DNA of 64,000 bases from an uncultured Pseudomonas sp. (lineage in GTDB: Bacteria; Pseudomonadota; Gammaproteobacteria; Pseudomonadales; Pseudomonadaceae): contig NZ_CAJYVE010000016.1 in NCBI RefSeq assembly GCF_913777995.1, positions 62,001 to 126,000 of the forward strand, given 5' to 3'. The translations under genes and the position numbers were made by a program. Shown here in pieces: positions 18,610 through 28,562 of this stretch. The notes beneath the pieces are model-generated. The model saw nothing but the letters and a program-made list of their open reading frames with translations, did no database searches and was not told the DNA's origin. Every line of letters starts with the position of its first letter. Within the stretch, counting starts at the first letter, position 1.

Positions 18610-19077
18610 ATGCAAGATACGACTTTGCTCCAGATGATGACGGACGATCTCGTCCCGACCCGCCAGCTGCTTGACCTGCTCCAGGCTGAATCGCTGATCC
18701 TGCACGGCCGCAACATGGTCGAAATGGAGCAGATCCTGGCGCAGAAGCAGGCGCTGGTGGTACTTCTCGAGCAACACGGCCGGCTGCGCAGCCAGGTGTT
18801 GGCGAGCCTCGGGCTGCCGACCAATCGCAAGGGCCTCGAAGAACTGGCCAGCCAGTCTCCGATTGGCGAGGCGCTGCTGCAAAAAGGTGATGAACTGGCG
18901 ACGCTCATCGCAGAGTGCCAGGCACTCAACGAGCAGAACGGCAAACTCATCCAGCTTCAACAGGTGACAACAGCGCATCAATTGCGCATCCTGAATGGCG
19001 GCGACACGCCGACGTTGTATGACAGCCGTGGCTCGACAGCAGGAAGAGCCAGGCCACGCCCACTCAGTCAGGCGTAA
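18610..19077 (+). CDS. flgN: Flagellar export chaperone FlgN
   Basis: 155 residues, almost entirely helical, matching the FlgN family (LLDLLQAESLILHGRN, LAQKQALVVLLEQHGRLR). FlgN binds the junction proteins FlgK and FlgL before export; both are encoded in this window. The C-terminal 20 residues are basic and probably disordered. It follows flgM in the usual flgMN pair. Confidence 0.93.
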   Translation: MQDTTLLQMMTDDLVPTRQLLDLLQAESLILHGRNMVEMEQILAQKQALVVLLEQHGRLRSQVLASLGLPTNRKGLEELASQSPIGEALLQKGDELATLIAECQALNEQNGKLIQLQQVTTAHQLRILNGGDTPTLYDSRGSTAGRARPRPLSQA

Positions 19078-19159
19078 CCTGTTATTTCAACGCGCCAAAG
19101 GTGATGGCAGAATGCCCATCATTGCGTTGCTGTAGTTTTTTGCCTGGAGATGCTTAGAC

Positions 19160-19906
19160 GTGAATGGTTTAGCTGCGGATGATGCTCCGCAACCCCCGAA
19201 GGTTCTCAATACGCCTTTGGAAATTGCCTCGAACCTGCGGTTACTCATGGAGAGTCACGACCCGCTGATCATCAGCTTCCATGAACGTTCCCAGCGCTTC
19301 CAGAGCTACCTGGTGGAAGTCGATCGTGATACGGGGCTGATCGGCCTGGACGAAATGATTCCACGCGACGGCGAACGTTACCTGGCGGCGGGCGAGTCGT
19401 TCCGTGTCGAAGGCTTCCACGATGGCGTGCGCATCGCCTGGGAATGCACGACCCCAATGACCGTCGTCGATACCGACGAGCAACGTCTTTATCGCGGCGC
19501 CATGCCCGAGGAAGTCGTCTACCACCAGCGTCGCAACGCGTTCCGCGCTGCCCTCAAGCTGACCCAACTGGTCGACATCGAGATCGGCGGTGACAAGCTC
19601 AAGTTTCCCTTGACCGGCAAGCTGCTGGACATCTCCGCCACCGGTTGCAAGCTGCGCTTCGACGGTGATGTTTCCGAACGCATGCAACTGGGCCAAGTCT
19701 ACGAGCGCTTTGTCGCCAAGCTGCCCTTCGGCGCCATGACCGCACCGGTCGAACTGCGCTACCTGCACTTCGAAGAGCGCTTCAACACCACCTTCGCTGG
19801 CGTGCGCTTCCACAACATGAGCGGCCTGGTACAGCGCCAGGTGGAACGCTTCGTGTATCAGCTGCAGCGCGAAGCGCGCCGTTTCGACAAAGACGACGAC
19901 TTCTGA
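19160..19906 (+). CDS. flgZ: c-di-GMP-binding flagellar brake protein (YcgR/FlgZ)
   Basis: 248 residues. An N-terminal YcgR domain (about 15-115) is followed by a PilZ domain with both c-di-GMP motifs: RxxxR (Arg125-Arg129 in RRNAFR) and DxSxxG (Asp157-Gly162, DISATG). When loaded with c-di-GMP it slows motility; in Pseudomonas FlgZ acts on the stator. The start is GTG with GGAG 11 bases upstream. It stands 82 bases after flgN, and no separate promoter was identified. Confidence 0.95.
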   Translation: MNGLAADDAPQPPKVLNTPLEIASNLRLLMESHDPLIISFHERSQRFQSYLVEVDRDTGLIGLDEMIPRDGERYLAAGESFRVEGFHDGVRIAWECTTPMTVVDTDEQRLYRGAMPEEVVYHQRRNAFRAALKLTQLVDIEIGGDKLKFPLTGKLLDISATGCKLRFDGDVSERMQLGQVYERFVAKLPFGAMTAPVELRYLHFEERFNTTFAGVRFHNMSGLVQRQVERFVYQLQREARRFDKDDDF

Positions 19907-19998
19907 TTCACCACCAGGCAGCCCGCCAGCGCCGTTCTCCGGCAATGCGCTGCGGGCACCTGGAAAAGCCCTCCCCCTCTACGCTCCCCCCTCCTCTC

Positions 19999-21354
19999 CT
20001 AACCCTGCTTCTCGGCCTGCCTGACCTCGTCATCGACCGTCTCGACCACAGGTTGCTGATGCGCCTCGGCAGGTTCGTCGGTATGAGTTTCTTCAACCTG
20101 CATCTTTTCCTGGACCACCTGTTCGTCGACCCGCGGGTCAAGAGCCACGGACAAGGGCGAACTGGCCATGCTGTCGGGCATCGGTACGTGGTGCAGCGGC
20201 GCGTTCTCGACCTCATGCAAGCGCGTGACGGCCTTGGGCCGGATCAGCACCACCAGCAGGGCTGCCATACCACTGATGAACGCATAGAGCATATTGCCGC
20301 CAAAGGTGCGCATCAGCACACCGGCAAGCAACGGCCCGATGCTCGCGCCGATACCGTAGGTCATCAACAGCATGGCCGTCAGCGATACGCGACGCTCGGC
20401 CTCGACGTGGTCGTTGGAAAACGCCACCGCCAGCGGGTAGAGGCTGAACTGCATGAGTGCCGCCACGAAAGCGATGACGAACAGCAATTCGACGGGCACG
20501 TCGGACAAGATCACCAACGGCAGGGTAAACAGCAGCAATAGCACAGCCACCATGCGGATCAGTCGAATACGGTCGAAGCGGTCCGACAGGATTCCCAGCG
20601 GCCACTGCACCACGAAACCGGCCAGGATGCAGCAGCCCATGAACAGACCGACCTGATCGGTGGGCATGCCATGGCTGGCGGCGTATACCGGAGCAAGGCC
20701 GTAGAAAGCGCCGAGGCTCAGGCCGGCGCCCAGCACGGCAGTCAGCGACTGCGGCACGCGCTTCATGAAGAACAGCGGCTCCAGGGGAGCCGGACGCAGC
20801 GGTGCGGGGTGGATGCTGCGGGTCAGCGCCACAGGCACCAGGCACAGTGCGAAACACATCGCTACCAGCATCAGCAGTTCCGGCCCCAGTTGCGGATGGA
20901 CCACCAGGATCAGCTGACCCAGCACCAGCCCCAGGTAAGAGGCGATCATGTAGCCACTGAACACCAGACCGCGTTGCTTGGCACTGGCCTGCTCGTTGAG
21001 CCAGCTCTCGATCACCATGTACTGGCACATCATTCCCAGACCAACGATCAGACGCAGCCCGAGCCAGGCTGGCAGCCAGTCGGTCAATCCATGCCCCAGC
21101 ACCGCCGCGCCGACGATACCGGCACAGGTGGCATAGGCGCGGATGTGCCCGACGCGGCCGATCAGCCGATGCCCCACCTTGCCGCCCAGCACCAGCCCGA
21201 AATAGTTGGCGGCCATCAGGGCACCCACCCACAGGCTGTCGACCTGATCGGCTGCCAGACGCAGCGCCAGATAGGTGCTCAGCAGACCGGAACCGATCAG
21301 CATCATCAGCGAGGCAAAATAGAGGGCGCGAAAGGACTTCCAGATTTGACGCAT
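19999..21354 (-). CDS. MFS transporter (YcaD-like)
   Basis: 451 residues with about 12 hydrophobic segments. The N-terminus MRQIWKSFRALYFASLMMLIGSGLLSTY and MVIESWLNEQASAKQRG resemble the YcaD-type MFS family. The last about 60 residues form an unusual soluble, acidic, disordered tail (rich in Glu, Val, Gln). Substrate unknown. It lies 85 bases downstream of the glutamine-synthetase-like gene on the same strand, so it may move an amine or amino acid used by that enzyme; this is inference. Confidence 0.85.
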   Translation of the reverse strand: MRQIWKSFRALYFASLMMLIGSGLLSTYLALRLAADQVDSLWVGALMAANYFGLVLGGKVGHRLIGRVGHIRAYATCAGIVGAAVLGHGLTDWLPAWLGLRLIVGLGMMCQYMVIESWLNEQASAKQRGLVFSGYMIASYLGLVLGQLILVVHPQLGPELLMLVAMCFALCLVPVALTRSIHPAPLRPAPLEPLFFMKRVPQSLTAVLGAGLSLGAFYGLAPVYAASHGMPTDQVGLFMGCCILAGFVVQWPLGILSDRFDRIRLIRMVAVLLLLFTLPLVILSDVPVELLFVIAFVAALMQFSLYPLAVAFSNDHVEAERRVSLTAMLLMTYGIGASIGPLLAGVLMRTFGGNMLYAFISGMAALLVVLIRPKAVTRLHEVENAPLHHVPMPDSMASSPLSVALDPRVDEQVVQEKMQVEETHTDEPAEAHQQPVVETVDDEVRQAEKQG

Positions 21355-21439
21355 GGGATTTCCGACTGTCAGGTGGCAGGTTCGACAAGGTGTACAGGAT
21401 TTTGCAGGGCCGCCCCGAATCAGGGGCGACCTGCCCGTA

Positions 21440-22783
21440 TCAGATCTGGCTGCCCAGCACCCGACGCTCCCAGGGGGTGATCTCGTCGAGGAAGCTGGTC
21501 AGCTCCAGGGTCTTGGTGGCAATGAAGCCTTCGATGAACTCCGGCCCAAACAGTTCCCGTGCCGTCTGACTGTGACGCAAACGCTGCAAGGCGTCCTGCA
21601 GGCTGGTCGGCAGGGCCAGGTGTTCTGGCACCTCGATGTCGCCCTGCAGCGCCTCGCTGGGCACCAGCTGATGCTCCAGGCCATGCAACCCCGCTGCGAG
21701 GCTGGCAGCAATGACCAGGTACGGGTTGGCATCGGCGCCCGGCAGGCGGTTCTCCACGCGCCGGGCTTCGCCCGGGCTGGCCGGAATGCGCAGTCCTGCC
21801 GCGCGGTTGTCGTGCGACCAGCAGGCATTGTTGGGCGAGGCATAGGGATGGAACAGCCGCTGATAGGAGTTCACGTTAGGCGCGAACAGTGCGGTGAAGT
21901 CCGCCAGGCAGGCTTGCTGGCCACCGATGAAATGCCTGAAGGCGGCGGTCGGCTGGCCCTCTTCATCATTGAAGATATTGCGCCCGGACTCCAACTCCAC
22001 CACGCTCTGGTGAATGTGCATGGAGCTGCCGGCGGCATGCGCCAAGGGCTTGGCCATGCACACCACGTTCAGGCCGTGCTTGAGGCCCACTTCCTTGAGC
22101 AGGTGCTTGAACAGGAATGTCTGGTCGGCCAGCCGCAAGGCATCGCCATGCCACAGGTTGATCTCGAACTGGCTGACGCCCATTTCGTGCATGAAGGTGT
22201 CGCCAGGCAGGCCCAGCGCGGCCATGCAGGCGCGTACCTCGGCGAAGAACGGCCGCAGGCCGTTGTGCGAGCTGACGCTGAATGCCGAGAACCCCTGCTC
22301 GCGACGGCTGTCCAGCCCGATAGGGGGCACAAAGGCTTGCTGTGGGTCCGGGTTGGGCGCGAACACGTAGAACTCCAGTTCGGTCGCGACCACCGGCGCC
22401 AAGCCACGCTCGGCATAGCGCGCCAGCACCCGCTTGAGCTGCGCCCGGGTCGACAGCGGGCAAGGCTTGCCGTCCAGCTCGTCGGCATCGCAGATGGCCA
22501 GGGCCAGGCCATTTTCGCTCCAGGGCAGCCTGTGGACCTGCGCAATGTCGGCGCTCAACGCCAGGTCACCGTCATCGCTGCCATAGAAGCGCGTGGCCGG
22601 ATAGCCGCCCATGATGCATTGCAGCAGCACACCACGCGCCATCTGCAGGCGCCGCCCGGCACGAAAACCTTCGACGGTCATCACCTTGCCACGCGGTACA
22701 CCGTTGAGGTCGGGCGTGACGCATTCGATTTCATCTACCCCGGCCAGACCATCCTGCACGGCCGTGGATTCGTCGCGAGTCAT
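21440..22783 (-). CDS. Glutamine synthetase family protein (probable gamma-glutamyl-polyamine/amine ligase)
   Basis: 447 residues with both GlnA domains. The beta-grasp N-terminal part is DLNGVPRGKVM. The catalytic part has Glu in TELEFYVF, the nucleotide/metal motif GSSMHIHQS, the substrate Arg motif NRAAGLRIP and the signature ENRLPGADANPYLVIAA. It is closer to the PuuA/PauA type that ligates glutamate to polyamines or other amines than to housekeeping GlnA: it is shorter, and I did not see a GlnA-type adenylylation tyrosine loop. It probably forms a transcription unit with the downstream MFS gene. Confidence 0.85.
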   Translation of the reverse strand: MTRDESTAVQDGLAGVDEIECVTPDLNGVPRGKVMTVEGFRAGRRLQMARGVLLQCIMGGYPATRFYGSDDGDLALSADIAQVHRLPWSENGLALAICDADELDGKPCPLSTRAQLKRVLARYAERGLAPVVATELEFYVFAPNPDPQQAFVPPIGLDSRREQGFSAFSVSSHNGLRPFFAEVRACMAALGLPGDTFMHEMGVSQFEINLWHGDALRLADQTFLFKHLLKEVGLKHGLNVVCMAKPLAHAAGSSMHIHQSVVELESGRNIFNDEEGQPTAAFRHFIGGQQACLADFTALFAPNVNSYQRLFHPYASPNNACWSHDNRAAGLRIPASPGEARRVENRLPGADANPYLVIAASLAAGLHGLEHQLVPSEALQGDIEVPEHLALPTSLQDALQRLRHSQTARELFGPEFIEGFIATKTLELTSFLDEITPWERRVLGSQI

Positions 22784-23042
22784 TTCTCGGATCCTTCGTC
22801 ACTCATACCGCCAAGCGGCAAGGGCTACACCATAAGCAGCGCGTCGCGAGAATTTCAAGCGCGACATCCGGACCAGGTAGCACCAGAGGCAGCGAGACCA
22901 CATTGGCCGGTTTCTTGCTATTTCCAGAGCACACAAAGCGCGGCTGTCATTTTTATGTCGTTCCCCGCCATGCGATCCTGTCGGTGCGGCTTCTCTGACA
23001 TCGGCAGCGGCGATCCTTCAGATCATGCGTCGAGAGTTGTCC

Positions 23043-24158
23043 ATGAGTGCACCCATTCCTGTCACCCGCCCCCTGCTTCCGCCGCTTGAGGAATTCATTC
23101 CCTATCTGGAGCAGATCTGGGACAGCCATCAGCTCACCAATGGCGGCCCCTTTCACCAGCAACTTGAAGCTGCCTTGGCTCAGTATCTGGGGGTCGAACA
23201 CCTCTCGCTGTTTTCCAACGGCACGCTGGCGCTGATGACGGCGATTCAAGCGCTGCGTATCAAGGGTGAAGTCATCACCACACCCTACTCGTTCGTCGCG
23301 ACGACTCATTCCCTGCTGTGGAACGATCTGACACCGGTATTCGTGGATATCGATCCGCATACCTACAACCTGGCGCCCGAACGCATCGAAGAAGCGATCA
23401 CGCCTGCCACTACCGCAATCATGCCGGTGCACTGCTACGGCATTCCCTGCGATGTCGAACGCATCCAGCAGATCGCTGATCGTTACGGCCTGAAAGTGAT
23501 CTATGACGCCGCCCACGCGTTCGGTGTGCAGCATCAGGGCGAGAGCCTGCTGCGTCACGGTGATCTCTCGGTGCTGAGTTTCCACGCCACCAAGGTGTTC
23601 AATACCTTCGAAGGCGGGGCGATCATCAGCCCGGACGCCAAGACCAAGCAGCGCATCGACTACCTGAAGAACTTCGGCTTCGCCGACGAGGTCACGGTGG
23701 TCGCACCGGGCATCAACGGCAAGATGAGCGAAGTGAACGCAGCCTTCGGGCTGGTGCAGTTGCGCCACATCGACCAGGCCCTGCTGCGTCGCCAGCGTAT
23801 CGATGAACGCTATCGCGAGGTGCTGGCATCGATTCCAGGCATCCGAATCGTCTGGGAGAGCCGCGAAAAACACAACTACGCCTATTTCCCGGTGCTGGTC
23901 ACCCCTGAATTCCCGATCAGCCGTGATGCGCTTTACCAACGCATGCGTGACGACAATATCCTCGCGCGTCGCTATTTCTATCCACTGATCTCGACCTTCC
24001 CGATGTACCGGGGCCTGGATTCGGCAAGGCCCGATCGCCTGCCGGTTGCCACCGAACTGTCACAGCAGATCCTCTGCCTGCCTATTTTCGATGGGCTGGA
24101 CGATGCCCAGTTCGATCGCATCGTCCAGGTCATCGTCACTGCGAGTAAAGAGAACTAA
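23043..24158 (+). CDS. DegT-family sugar aminotransferase, VioA-like (dTDP-4-amino-4,6-dideoxyglucose synthesis)
   Basis: 371 residues. It is a PLP-dependent DegT/DnrJ/EryC1 protein with SNGTLALMTAIQAL, ITTPYSFVATTHSLLW, the PLP-pocket Asp155 in YDAAHAFG and the Schiff-base Lys184 in SFHATKVFNTFEGG. The pattern follows VioA, which aminates dTDP-4-keto-6-deoxyglucose to dTDP-viosamine. The start was placed at MSAPIPVTRPLLPP, where family similarity begins, with GAGAG 7 bases upstream; an ATG six codons earlier is less likely. It is followed 3 bases later by a methyltransferase. Viosamine derivatives decorate flagellin in P. syringae, so a role in the flagellin glycan is likely here. Confidence 0.85.
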   Translation: MSAPIPVTRPLLPPLEEFIPYLEQIWDSHQLTNGGPFHQQLEAALAQYLGVEHLSLFSNGTLALMTAIQALRIKGEVITTPYSFVATTHSLLWNDLTPVFVDIDPHTYNLAPERIEEAITPATTAIMPVHCYGIPCDVERIQQIADRYGLKVIYDAAHAFGVQHQGESLLRHGDLSVLSFHATKVFNTFEGGAIISPDAKTKQRIDYLKNFGFADEVTVVAPGINGKMSEVNAAFGLVQLRHIDQALLRRQRIDERYREVLASIPGIRIVWESREKHNYAYFPVLVTPEFPISRDALYQRMRDDNILARRYFYPLISTFPMYRGLDSARPDRLPVATELSQQILCLPIFDGLDDAQFDRIVQVIVTASKEN

Positions 24159-24161
24159 CTC

Positions 24162-24884
24162 ATGCGTACCTGCCCGGTCTGCTCTTGCCGTTTCCCGAAT
24201 TTCTACCCGTTGTCCAGAGGGCATCTGGAGATCACCAACCGCCTAGGCGTCTTCTACTCCATTGAAGATTTCGAAACGCTGAACCTCGGCCAGTACAGCT
24301 GCCCGGAGTGCAATGCCTCCGACCGCGACCGGCTGTACGCCCTGTATGCGATGCACCACATGAATCACCCACCAGGGCAACCCCTGCGCATTCTCGACAT
24401 CGCCCCCGCGCCGGTGCTATCGGCTTTCCTGCGCAGCCTGCCCAATGCCCGCTACCGCTCTGCCGACCTGTTCTCACCGCTGGCCGATGACAAGGTCGAC
24501 ATCATGGACATGAATATCTACGCGGACGAATCATTCGACTTCATCGTCTGTTCGCACGTGCTGGAACATGTACGTGATGACGCGCGGGCCATTGCCGAGC
24601 TGTACCGGGTACTGGCCAAGGGCGGTTCGGCGATTCTGATGGTGCCCATCCTGCTGACCATCGACACCACTGACGAAGACCCTGACGAGCGCAGCGAAGA
24701 TGAACGCTGGGCACGCTTTGGCCAGGACGATCATGTGCGCATGTACGCCAAGCATGACTTCGTCGCGCGCCTGCGGCACGGCGGCTTTCACGTCGAGGCC
24801 CTGGACACCCTCGCCTTCGGCGCAGGGACCTTCCGGGAGCATGGCATCACCGAACAATCGGTGCTCTACGTCGGCCGCAAGTAA
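24162..24884 (+). CDS. Class I SAM methyltransferase with N-terminal zinc ribbon
   Basis: 240 residues. Cys4-x2-Cys7 and Cys47-x2-Cys50 form a probable zinc ribbon. It is followed by a Rossmann methyltransferase domain with the SAM motif LRILDIAPAP and FDFIVCSHVLEHVRDD. It starts 3 bases after the aminotransferase stop, so the two are coupled. By context it probably methylates a nucleotide sugar or the attached glycan; no substrate can be read from the sequence. Confidence 0.85.
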   Translation: MRTCPVCSCRFPNFYPLSRGHLEITNRLGVFYSIEDFETLNLGQYSCPECNASDRDRLYALYAMHHMNHPPGQPLRILDIAPAPVLSAFLRSLPNARYRSADLFSPLADDKVDIMDMNIYADESFDFIVCSHVLEHVRDDARAIAELYRVLAKGGSAILMVPILLTIDTTDEDPDERSEDERWARFGQDDHVRMYAKHDFVARLRHGGFHVEALDTLAFGAGTFREHGITEQSVLYVGRK

Positions 24885-24941
24885 GCCATTTAAAAGCGGC
24901 CTGCCCCTGGCTGGCCCTCATTCTTCAAAACGGGTATCGCG

Positions 24942-27900
24942 ATGAGTTCATCACGCCTGGTCAGTATTGTCATTCCCGCCTACAAGGCGGATTTCTTCGA
25001 AGAGGCGCTGATCAGCGCCCTGCGGCAAAACCATGATCAGATCGAAATTCTGGTCTGCGACGACTGCCCCACCGATGCCATCCAGCGCATCGTCGAACGC
25101 CTGACACCGGGCAGTCGCTGGCCGATACGCTATTTGCGCAATCCCGAGTCACTGGGCGAAGCGCGCAACATCGCACGTGGCGTACGCGAAGCGCGCGGGG
25201 AATACATCAAGTTTCTCTACGACGATGACATTCTGGTTGCGGATTGCACCCGCCTGCTGTTCGAGGCATTGCATCAGCAGCCCGACATCAAACTGGCCTC
25301 CGGCCGCCGCCAGCGTATCGACGGCCAAGGCAATCCACTGGCGGATAACCTGGCCACCCTGAATCCATTTGGTCGCAATGTGATGATCAATGGCCCGGAC
25401 CTGGTGTCGTTCCTGGCACAGAATCCAGTCAACTTCATCGGCGAACCCAGCTCGGTCATGTGCCGTCGGCGTGACCTGCTGCCGTTCGGCGAGCAGATCA
25501 TGTCGCTGGAGCAGACCCTGATCGTCGGCCTGGGCGACATGGCGATGTACCTGAAGCTGCTGCGTCAGGGCAACCTGGCGCTTCTGTCCAGGACCCTGTC
25601 GTATTTCCGCGTTTCCGAGCTGCAGACCAGCGAAGACTTGCGCATGAACCCTGGAAAAGCCAGCGAAGGCCACGCCAACCATTACCGCCTGACCCGTGAA
25701 CTGGGCTGGCTGCGTCCTCGCGAACAGAACGGAACAGTCCGGGTTGCGCCTTTGGCGATGCGTGAACCGAGCCAGCCCCTGGACCTGCGCGCCTGGTTCG
25801 ATCGCCGCTCGGAGTCGGCACGCAAGACCTCGGAGCTTGCACTCTGGCTGGACACACGCAAGCCGTCCGAGGCCGAGCGCGCGCTGCTAAGTGAACACCT
25901 CGCAACGAACGATGGCGGGCCGGCCATTGCCATTGTGATTTCAGACTTCAACAATCAGCCCGAAAGTGTCCTCGGCACCCTGCAGAGCCTCGGCGCACAG
26001 GCGCCGTTGCTGGACAAGATCAAGGTATTCGTCCTGGCCGACTACGACCGCGACCACCAGACGCCGCTGCAGGCGCAGTTGCCCTGGCTTTGCGCCACCC
26101 GAGAAAACCGTGGCCAAGTGATCAACCAGTTACTGGAGGACAACCCGCACGCCTGGTGGATGATGGTCGATGCCGGGATCACGTTCACCCACAGCGGACT
26201 GCTGCAGGCGGTGTTGCAACTGCTGGAGATTCCACAGGCCAGCGCTCTGTTCGGCGACGAGGTCCAGGTCGATGCCGGGCAGGCCGCCAAACTGGTATCG
26301 CGTCCGGACTTCAGCCTGGATTATCTGCTGGCCCGTCCTTCAAGCCTCGCCCGGCACTGGCTGTTCAATCGCGAACACATCCTGGCAGCGGGCGGTTTCG
26401 ATAACGAGCAGGCCAACGCATTGGAACTGGACCTGATCCTGCGCCTGATCGAGCACCCGGACTTCACCGGTTTTGCACATTGCTGCGAGCCGCTGGTGGT
26501 CGCACCGGCGCCGCTGTCCCTGGAAAACCCGCATGAGGCTCGCACCCTGCAGCGCCACTTGCACGCCCGTGGCTACCTGAACTGCGAACTGCGCAGCCCG
26601 ACGCCGGGGCAGTATCAGATCGACTACGGCCACGACAGCCAGCCCCTGGTGTCGATCCTGGTGCCCTGCACCGACGACCTGCAGACCTTGCTGCCCTGTG
26701 TGGAAAGCATCCTGGAGAAGACCGCCTGGCCTCGCTACGAGATCCTCATCGCCGATAACGCCAGTCAGGATGCTCAGACCGTGCAGTGGCTCGACTCCAT
26801 GAGCGAGCTGCAGTCCGAGCAGATCCGTATCCTGCGCCAGGGTGAACGCCTGAGCCAGGCGGCGCTGATCAACGCTGCCGCCAGCCAGGCACGCGGCGAC
26901 TACCTGCTGTTGCTGAACAACGCCACGTCCATCATCCAGCGCGAGTGGCTGCATCACTTGCTCAACCAGGCGCAGCGTCCGGAAGTCGGGGTCACGGGCG
27001 GCAAGTTGGTAGGCCTGGATGGCGGGATTGTCAACGCCGGCATGGTGCTGGGCGTGAATGGCTCGGTGTCGGTACTCACCGGCGAGCAGGCGGCCAATGC
27101 CAGTTTTGCCGAGCGGCTCGACACTGAGCAGAACTACAGCGCGGTCAGCGCAGACTGCCTGATGATGCGGACGAGCCTGTTCCAGGATCTGCAAGGCCTG
27201 GACGAACAGCTGTTCGCCGAGCGCCTGCATGATGTCGATCTGTGCCTCAAGGTGCGTGAGGCCGGTCACCTGGTGGTGTGGACTCCGCACGCCATTCTGG
27301 CCAGCCGCAACGCCTTGCAACCATCCGCCGTGCCGTCGCTGGACTTCGCCACCCGAGCGCTCTATCACCGCTGGTTGCATTACCTGGCCTGGGACCCGGC
27401 GTACAACCGCGCACTCGCCCTGGATGGCGCCCCCTTCGAAGCACAAGTTGATCCCGAGCTTGGCTGGCGACCGCTCTCGCACCGCCCCCTGCCAGTGGTC
27501 CTGGTGCAGCCGGTGGACGCCGGTACTACCGGCAATCGCCTGGCGGCTCCGCTACGAGCCCTGCGCCGCGCTGCCGTCGTGGACGGCATCATCGCCTGTC
27601 AGACCCTGTCGCTTCCGGAAATTGCGCGCCTGAGCCCTGACCTGGTGGTACTTCAGGGGCGTGGCAGCGTTGCCGACGGACAACAGATCGAACTGCTCAA
27701 GGAGCACACCAACGCCCGTGTAGTCTACGACCTGGTGGAGTTCCCGCCGTTCGCCGAACTGGGTGTCGTGGCGGCGCCGCTGCTGGAGGTCCATGCCACG
27801 CTGCGCCATAGCCTGTCCAAGGCCGACCGCATCACAGTACCCACCCAGGGGCTGGCAGACTTGCTGGAGGGCATCCATCCCGATGTGCAGGTCCTTGAAA

Positions 27901-28466
27901 CCCGCCTGGAACCGGAAACCTGGCTGTCCCGCCAGCGACCCCGCGCCCAACGCAGCAAGCTGAGGGTCGGCTGGATTGGCAGAGCTGGACAATCCGCCGA
28001 CCAGGCACCACTCGATACCGCGATCAGACAACTGGGCGACAAGGTCGACTGGGTAATCATGGGGACCTGCTCGCGTTGGCTGAAGCCCTTCGTTACCGAG
28101 CTGCATGCCATCCCTGAAGACAGCCTGTACCCAGGCCTGCTTGCAGAACTCGACCTTGACCTGGCGGTTGTTCCGGCCCCCGCCCACCCGCTGAATCGCA
28201 GCCGTGACCCTGTCGCGCTGCTGGAGCTGGGTGCCTGCGCTACGGCAGTCATTGCCAGCGACTCGCTGCCGAGCCGCAGCCTGCCGGTGACACAGGTGAG
28301 TGATGAGCCATCGGCTTGGATCGATGCGATCCTCGCGCATGTCGACCGCCGGGAGCAATGTGCGCACAACGGTGAAGAGCTGAGACAGGCGGTGGAGCGA
28401 CAGGCTGCGCTGGACACAACAGCCCTGGCGGCCTGGTTCGATAAGATGAGTGGAGCACCTTCGTAA
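24942..28466 (+). CDS. 1174-residue multidomain glycosyltransferase
   Basis: The first GT2 domain starts at residue 6 (LVSIVIPAYKADF, then KFLYDDDIL). A second GT2 domain starts near residue 566 (QPLVSILVPCTDD, YEILIADNASQDAQT, DYLLLLNNAT). A C-terminal GT-B-like part (about 840-1170, with KADRITVPTQGL and RVGWIGRAG) ends the protein. The same architecture is seen in the glycosyltransferase at 1-2959, so the two are paralogues. Proteins of this kind assemble short O-linked glycans on flagellin in Pseudomonas. It lies downstream of the VioA-like and methyltransferase genes on the same strand. Confidence 0.85.
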   Translation: MSSSRLVSIVIPAYKADFFEEALISALRQNHDQIEILVCDDCPTDAIQRIVERLTPGSRWPIRYLRNPESLGEARNIARGVREARGEYIKFLYDDDILVADCTRLLFEALHQQPDIKLASGRRQRIDGQGNPLADNLATLNPFGRNVMINGPDLVSFLAQNPVNFIGEPSSVMCRRRDLLPFGEQIMSLEQTLIVGLGDMAMYLKLLRQGNLALLSRTLSYFRVSELQTSEDLRMNPGKASEGHANHYRLTRELGWLRPREQNGTVRVAPLAMREPSQPLDLRAWFDRRSESARKTSELALWLDTRKPSEAERALLSEHLATNDGGPAIAIVISDFNNQPESVLGTLQSLGAQAPLLDKIKVFVLADYDRDHQTPLQAQLPWLCATRENRGQVINQLLEDNPHAWWMMVDAGITFTHSGLLQAVLQLLEIPQASALFGDEVQVDAGQAAKLVSRPDFSLDYLLARPSSLARHWLFNREHILAAGGFDNEQANALELDLILRLIEHPDFTGFAHCCEPLVVAPAPLSLENPHEARTLQRHLHARGYLNCELRSPTPGQYQIDYGHDSQPLVSILVPCTDDLQTLLPCVESILEKTAWPRYEILIADNASQDAQTVQWLDSMSELQSEQIRILRQGERLSQAALINAAASQARGDYLLLLNNATSIIQREWLHHLLNQAQRPEVGVTGGKLVGLDGGIVNAGMVLGVNGSVSVLTGEQAANASFAERLDTEQNYSAVSADCLMMRTSLFQDLQGLDEQLFAERLHDVDLCLKVREAGHLVVWTPHAILASRNALQPSAVPSLDFATRALYHRWLHYLAWDPAYNRALALDGAPFEAQVDPELGWRPLSHRPLPVVLVQPVDAGTTGNRLAAPLRALRRAAVVDGIIACQTLSLPEIARLSPDLVVLQGRGSVADGQQIELLKEHTNARVVYDLVEFPPFAELGVVAAPLLEVHATLRHSLSKADRITVPTQGLADLLEGIHPDVQVLETRLEPETWLSRQRPRAQRSKLRVGWIGRAGQSADQAPLDTAIRQLGDKVDWVIMGTCSRWLKPFVTELHAIPEDSLYPGLLAELDLDLAVVPAPAHPLNRSRDPVALLELGACATAVIASDSLPSRSLPVTQVSDEPSAWIDAILAHVDRREQCAHNGEELRQAVERQAALDTTALAAWFDKMSGAPS

Positions 28467-28562
28467 CAGCGATGGATGACTGGGAAGGAGCGTGGCACGC
28501 GGGTATCGGTGCCACCTCAGCTCCTGGATGGCGCCGTTGCAGTCATGGCCTTGCCGAGCGGA

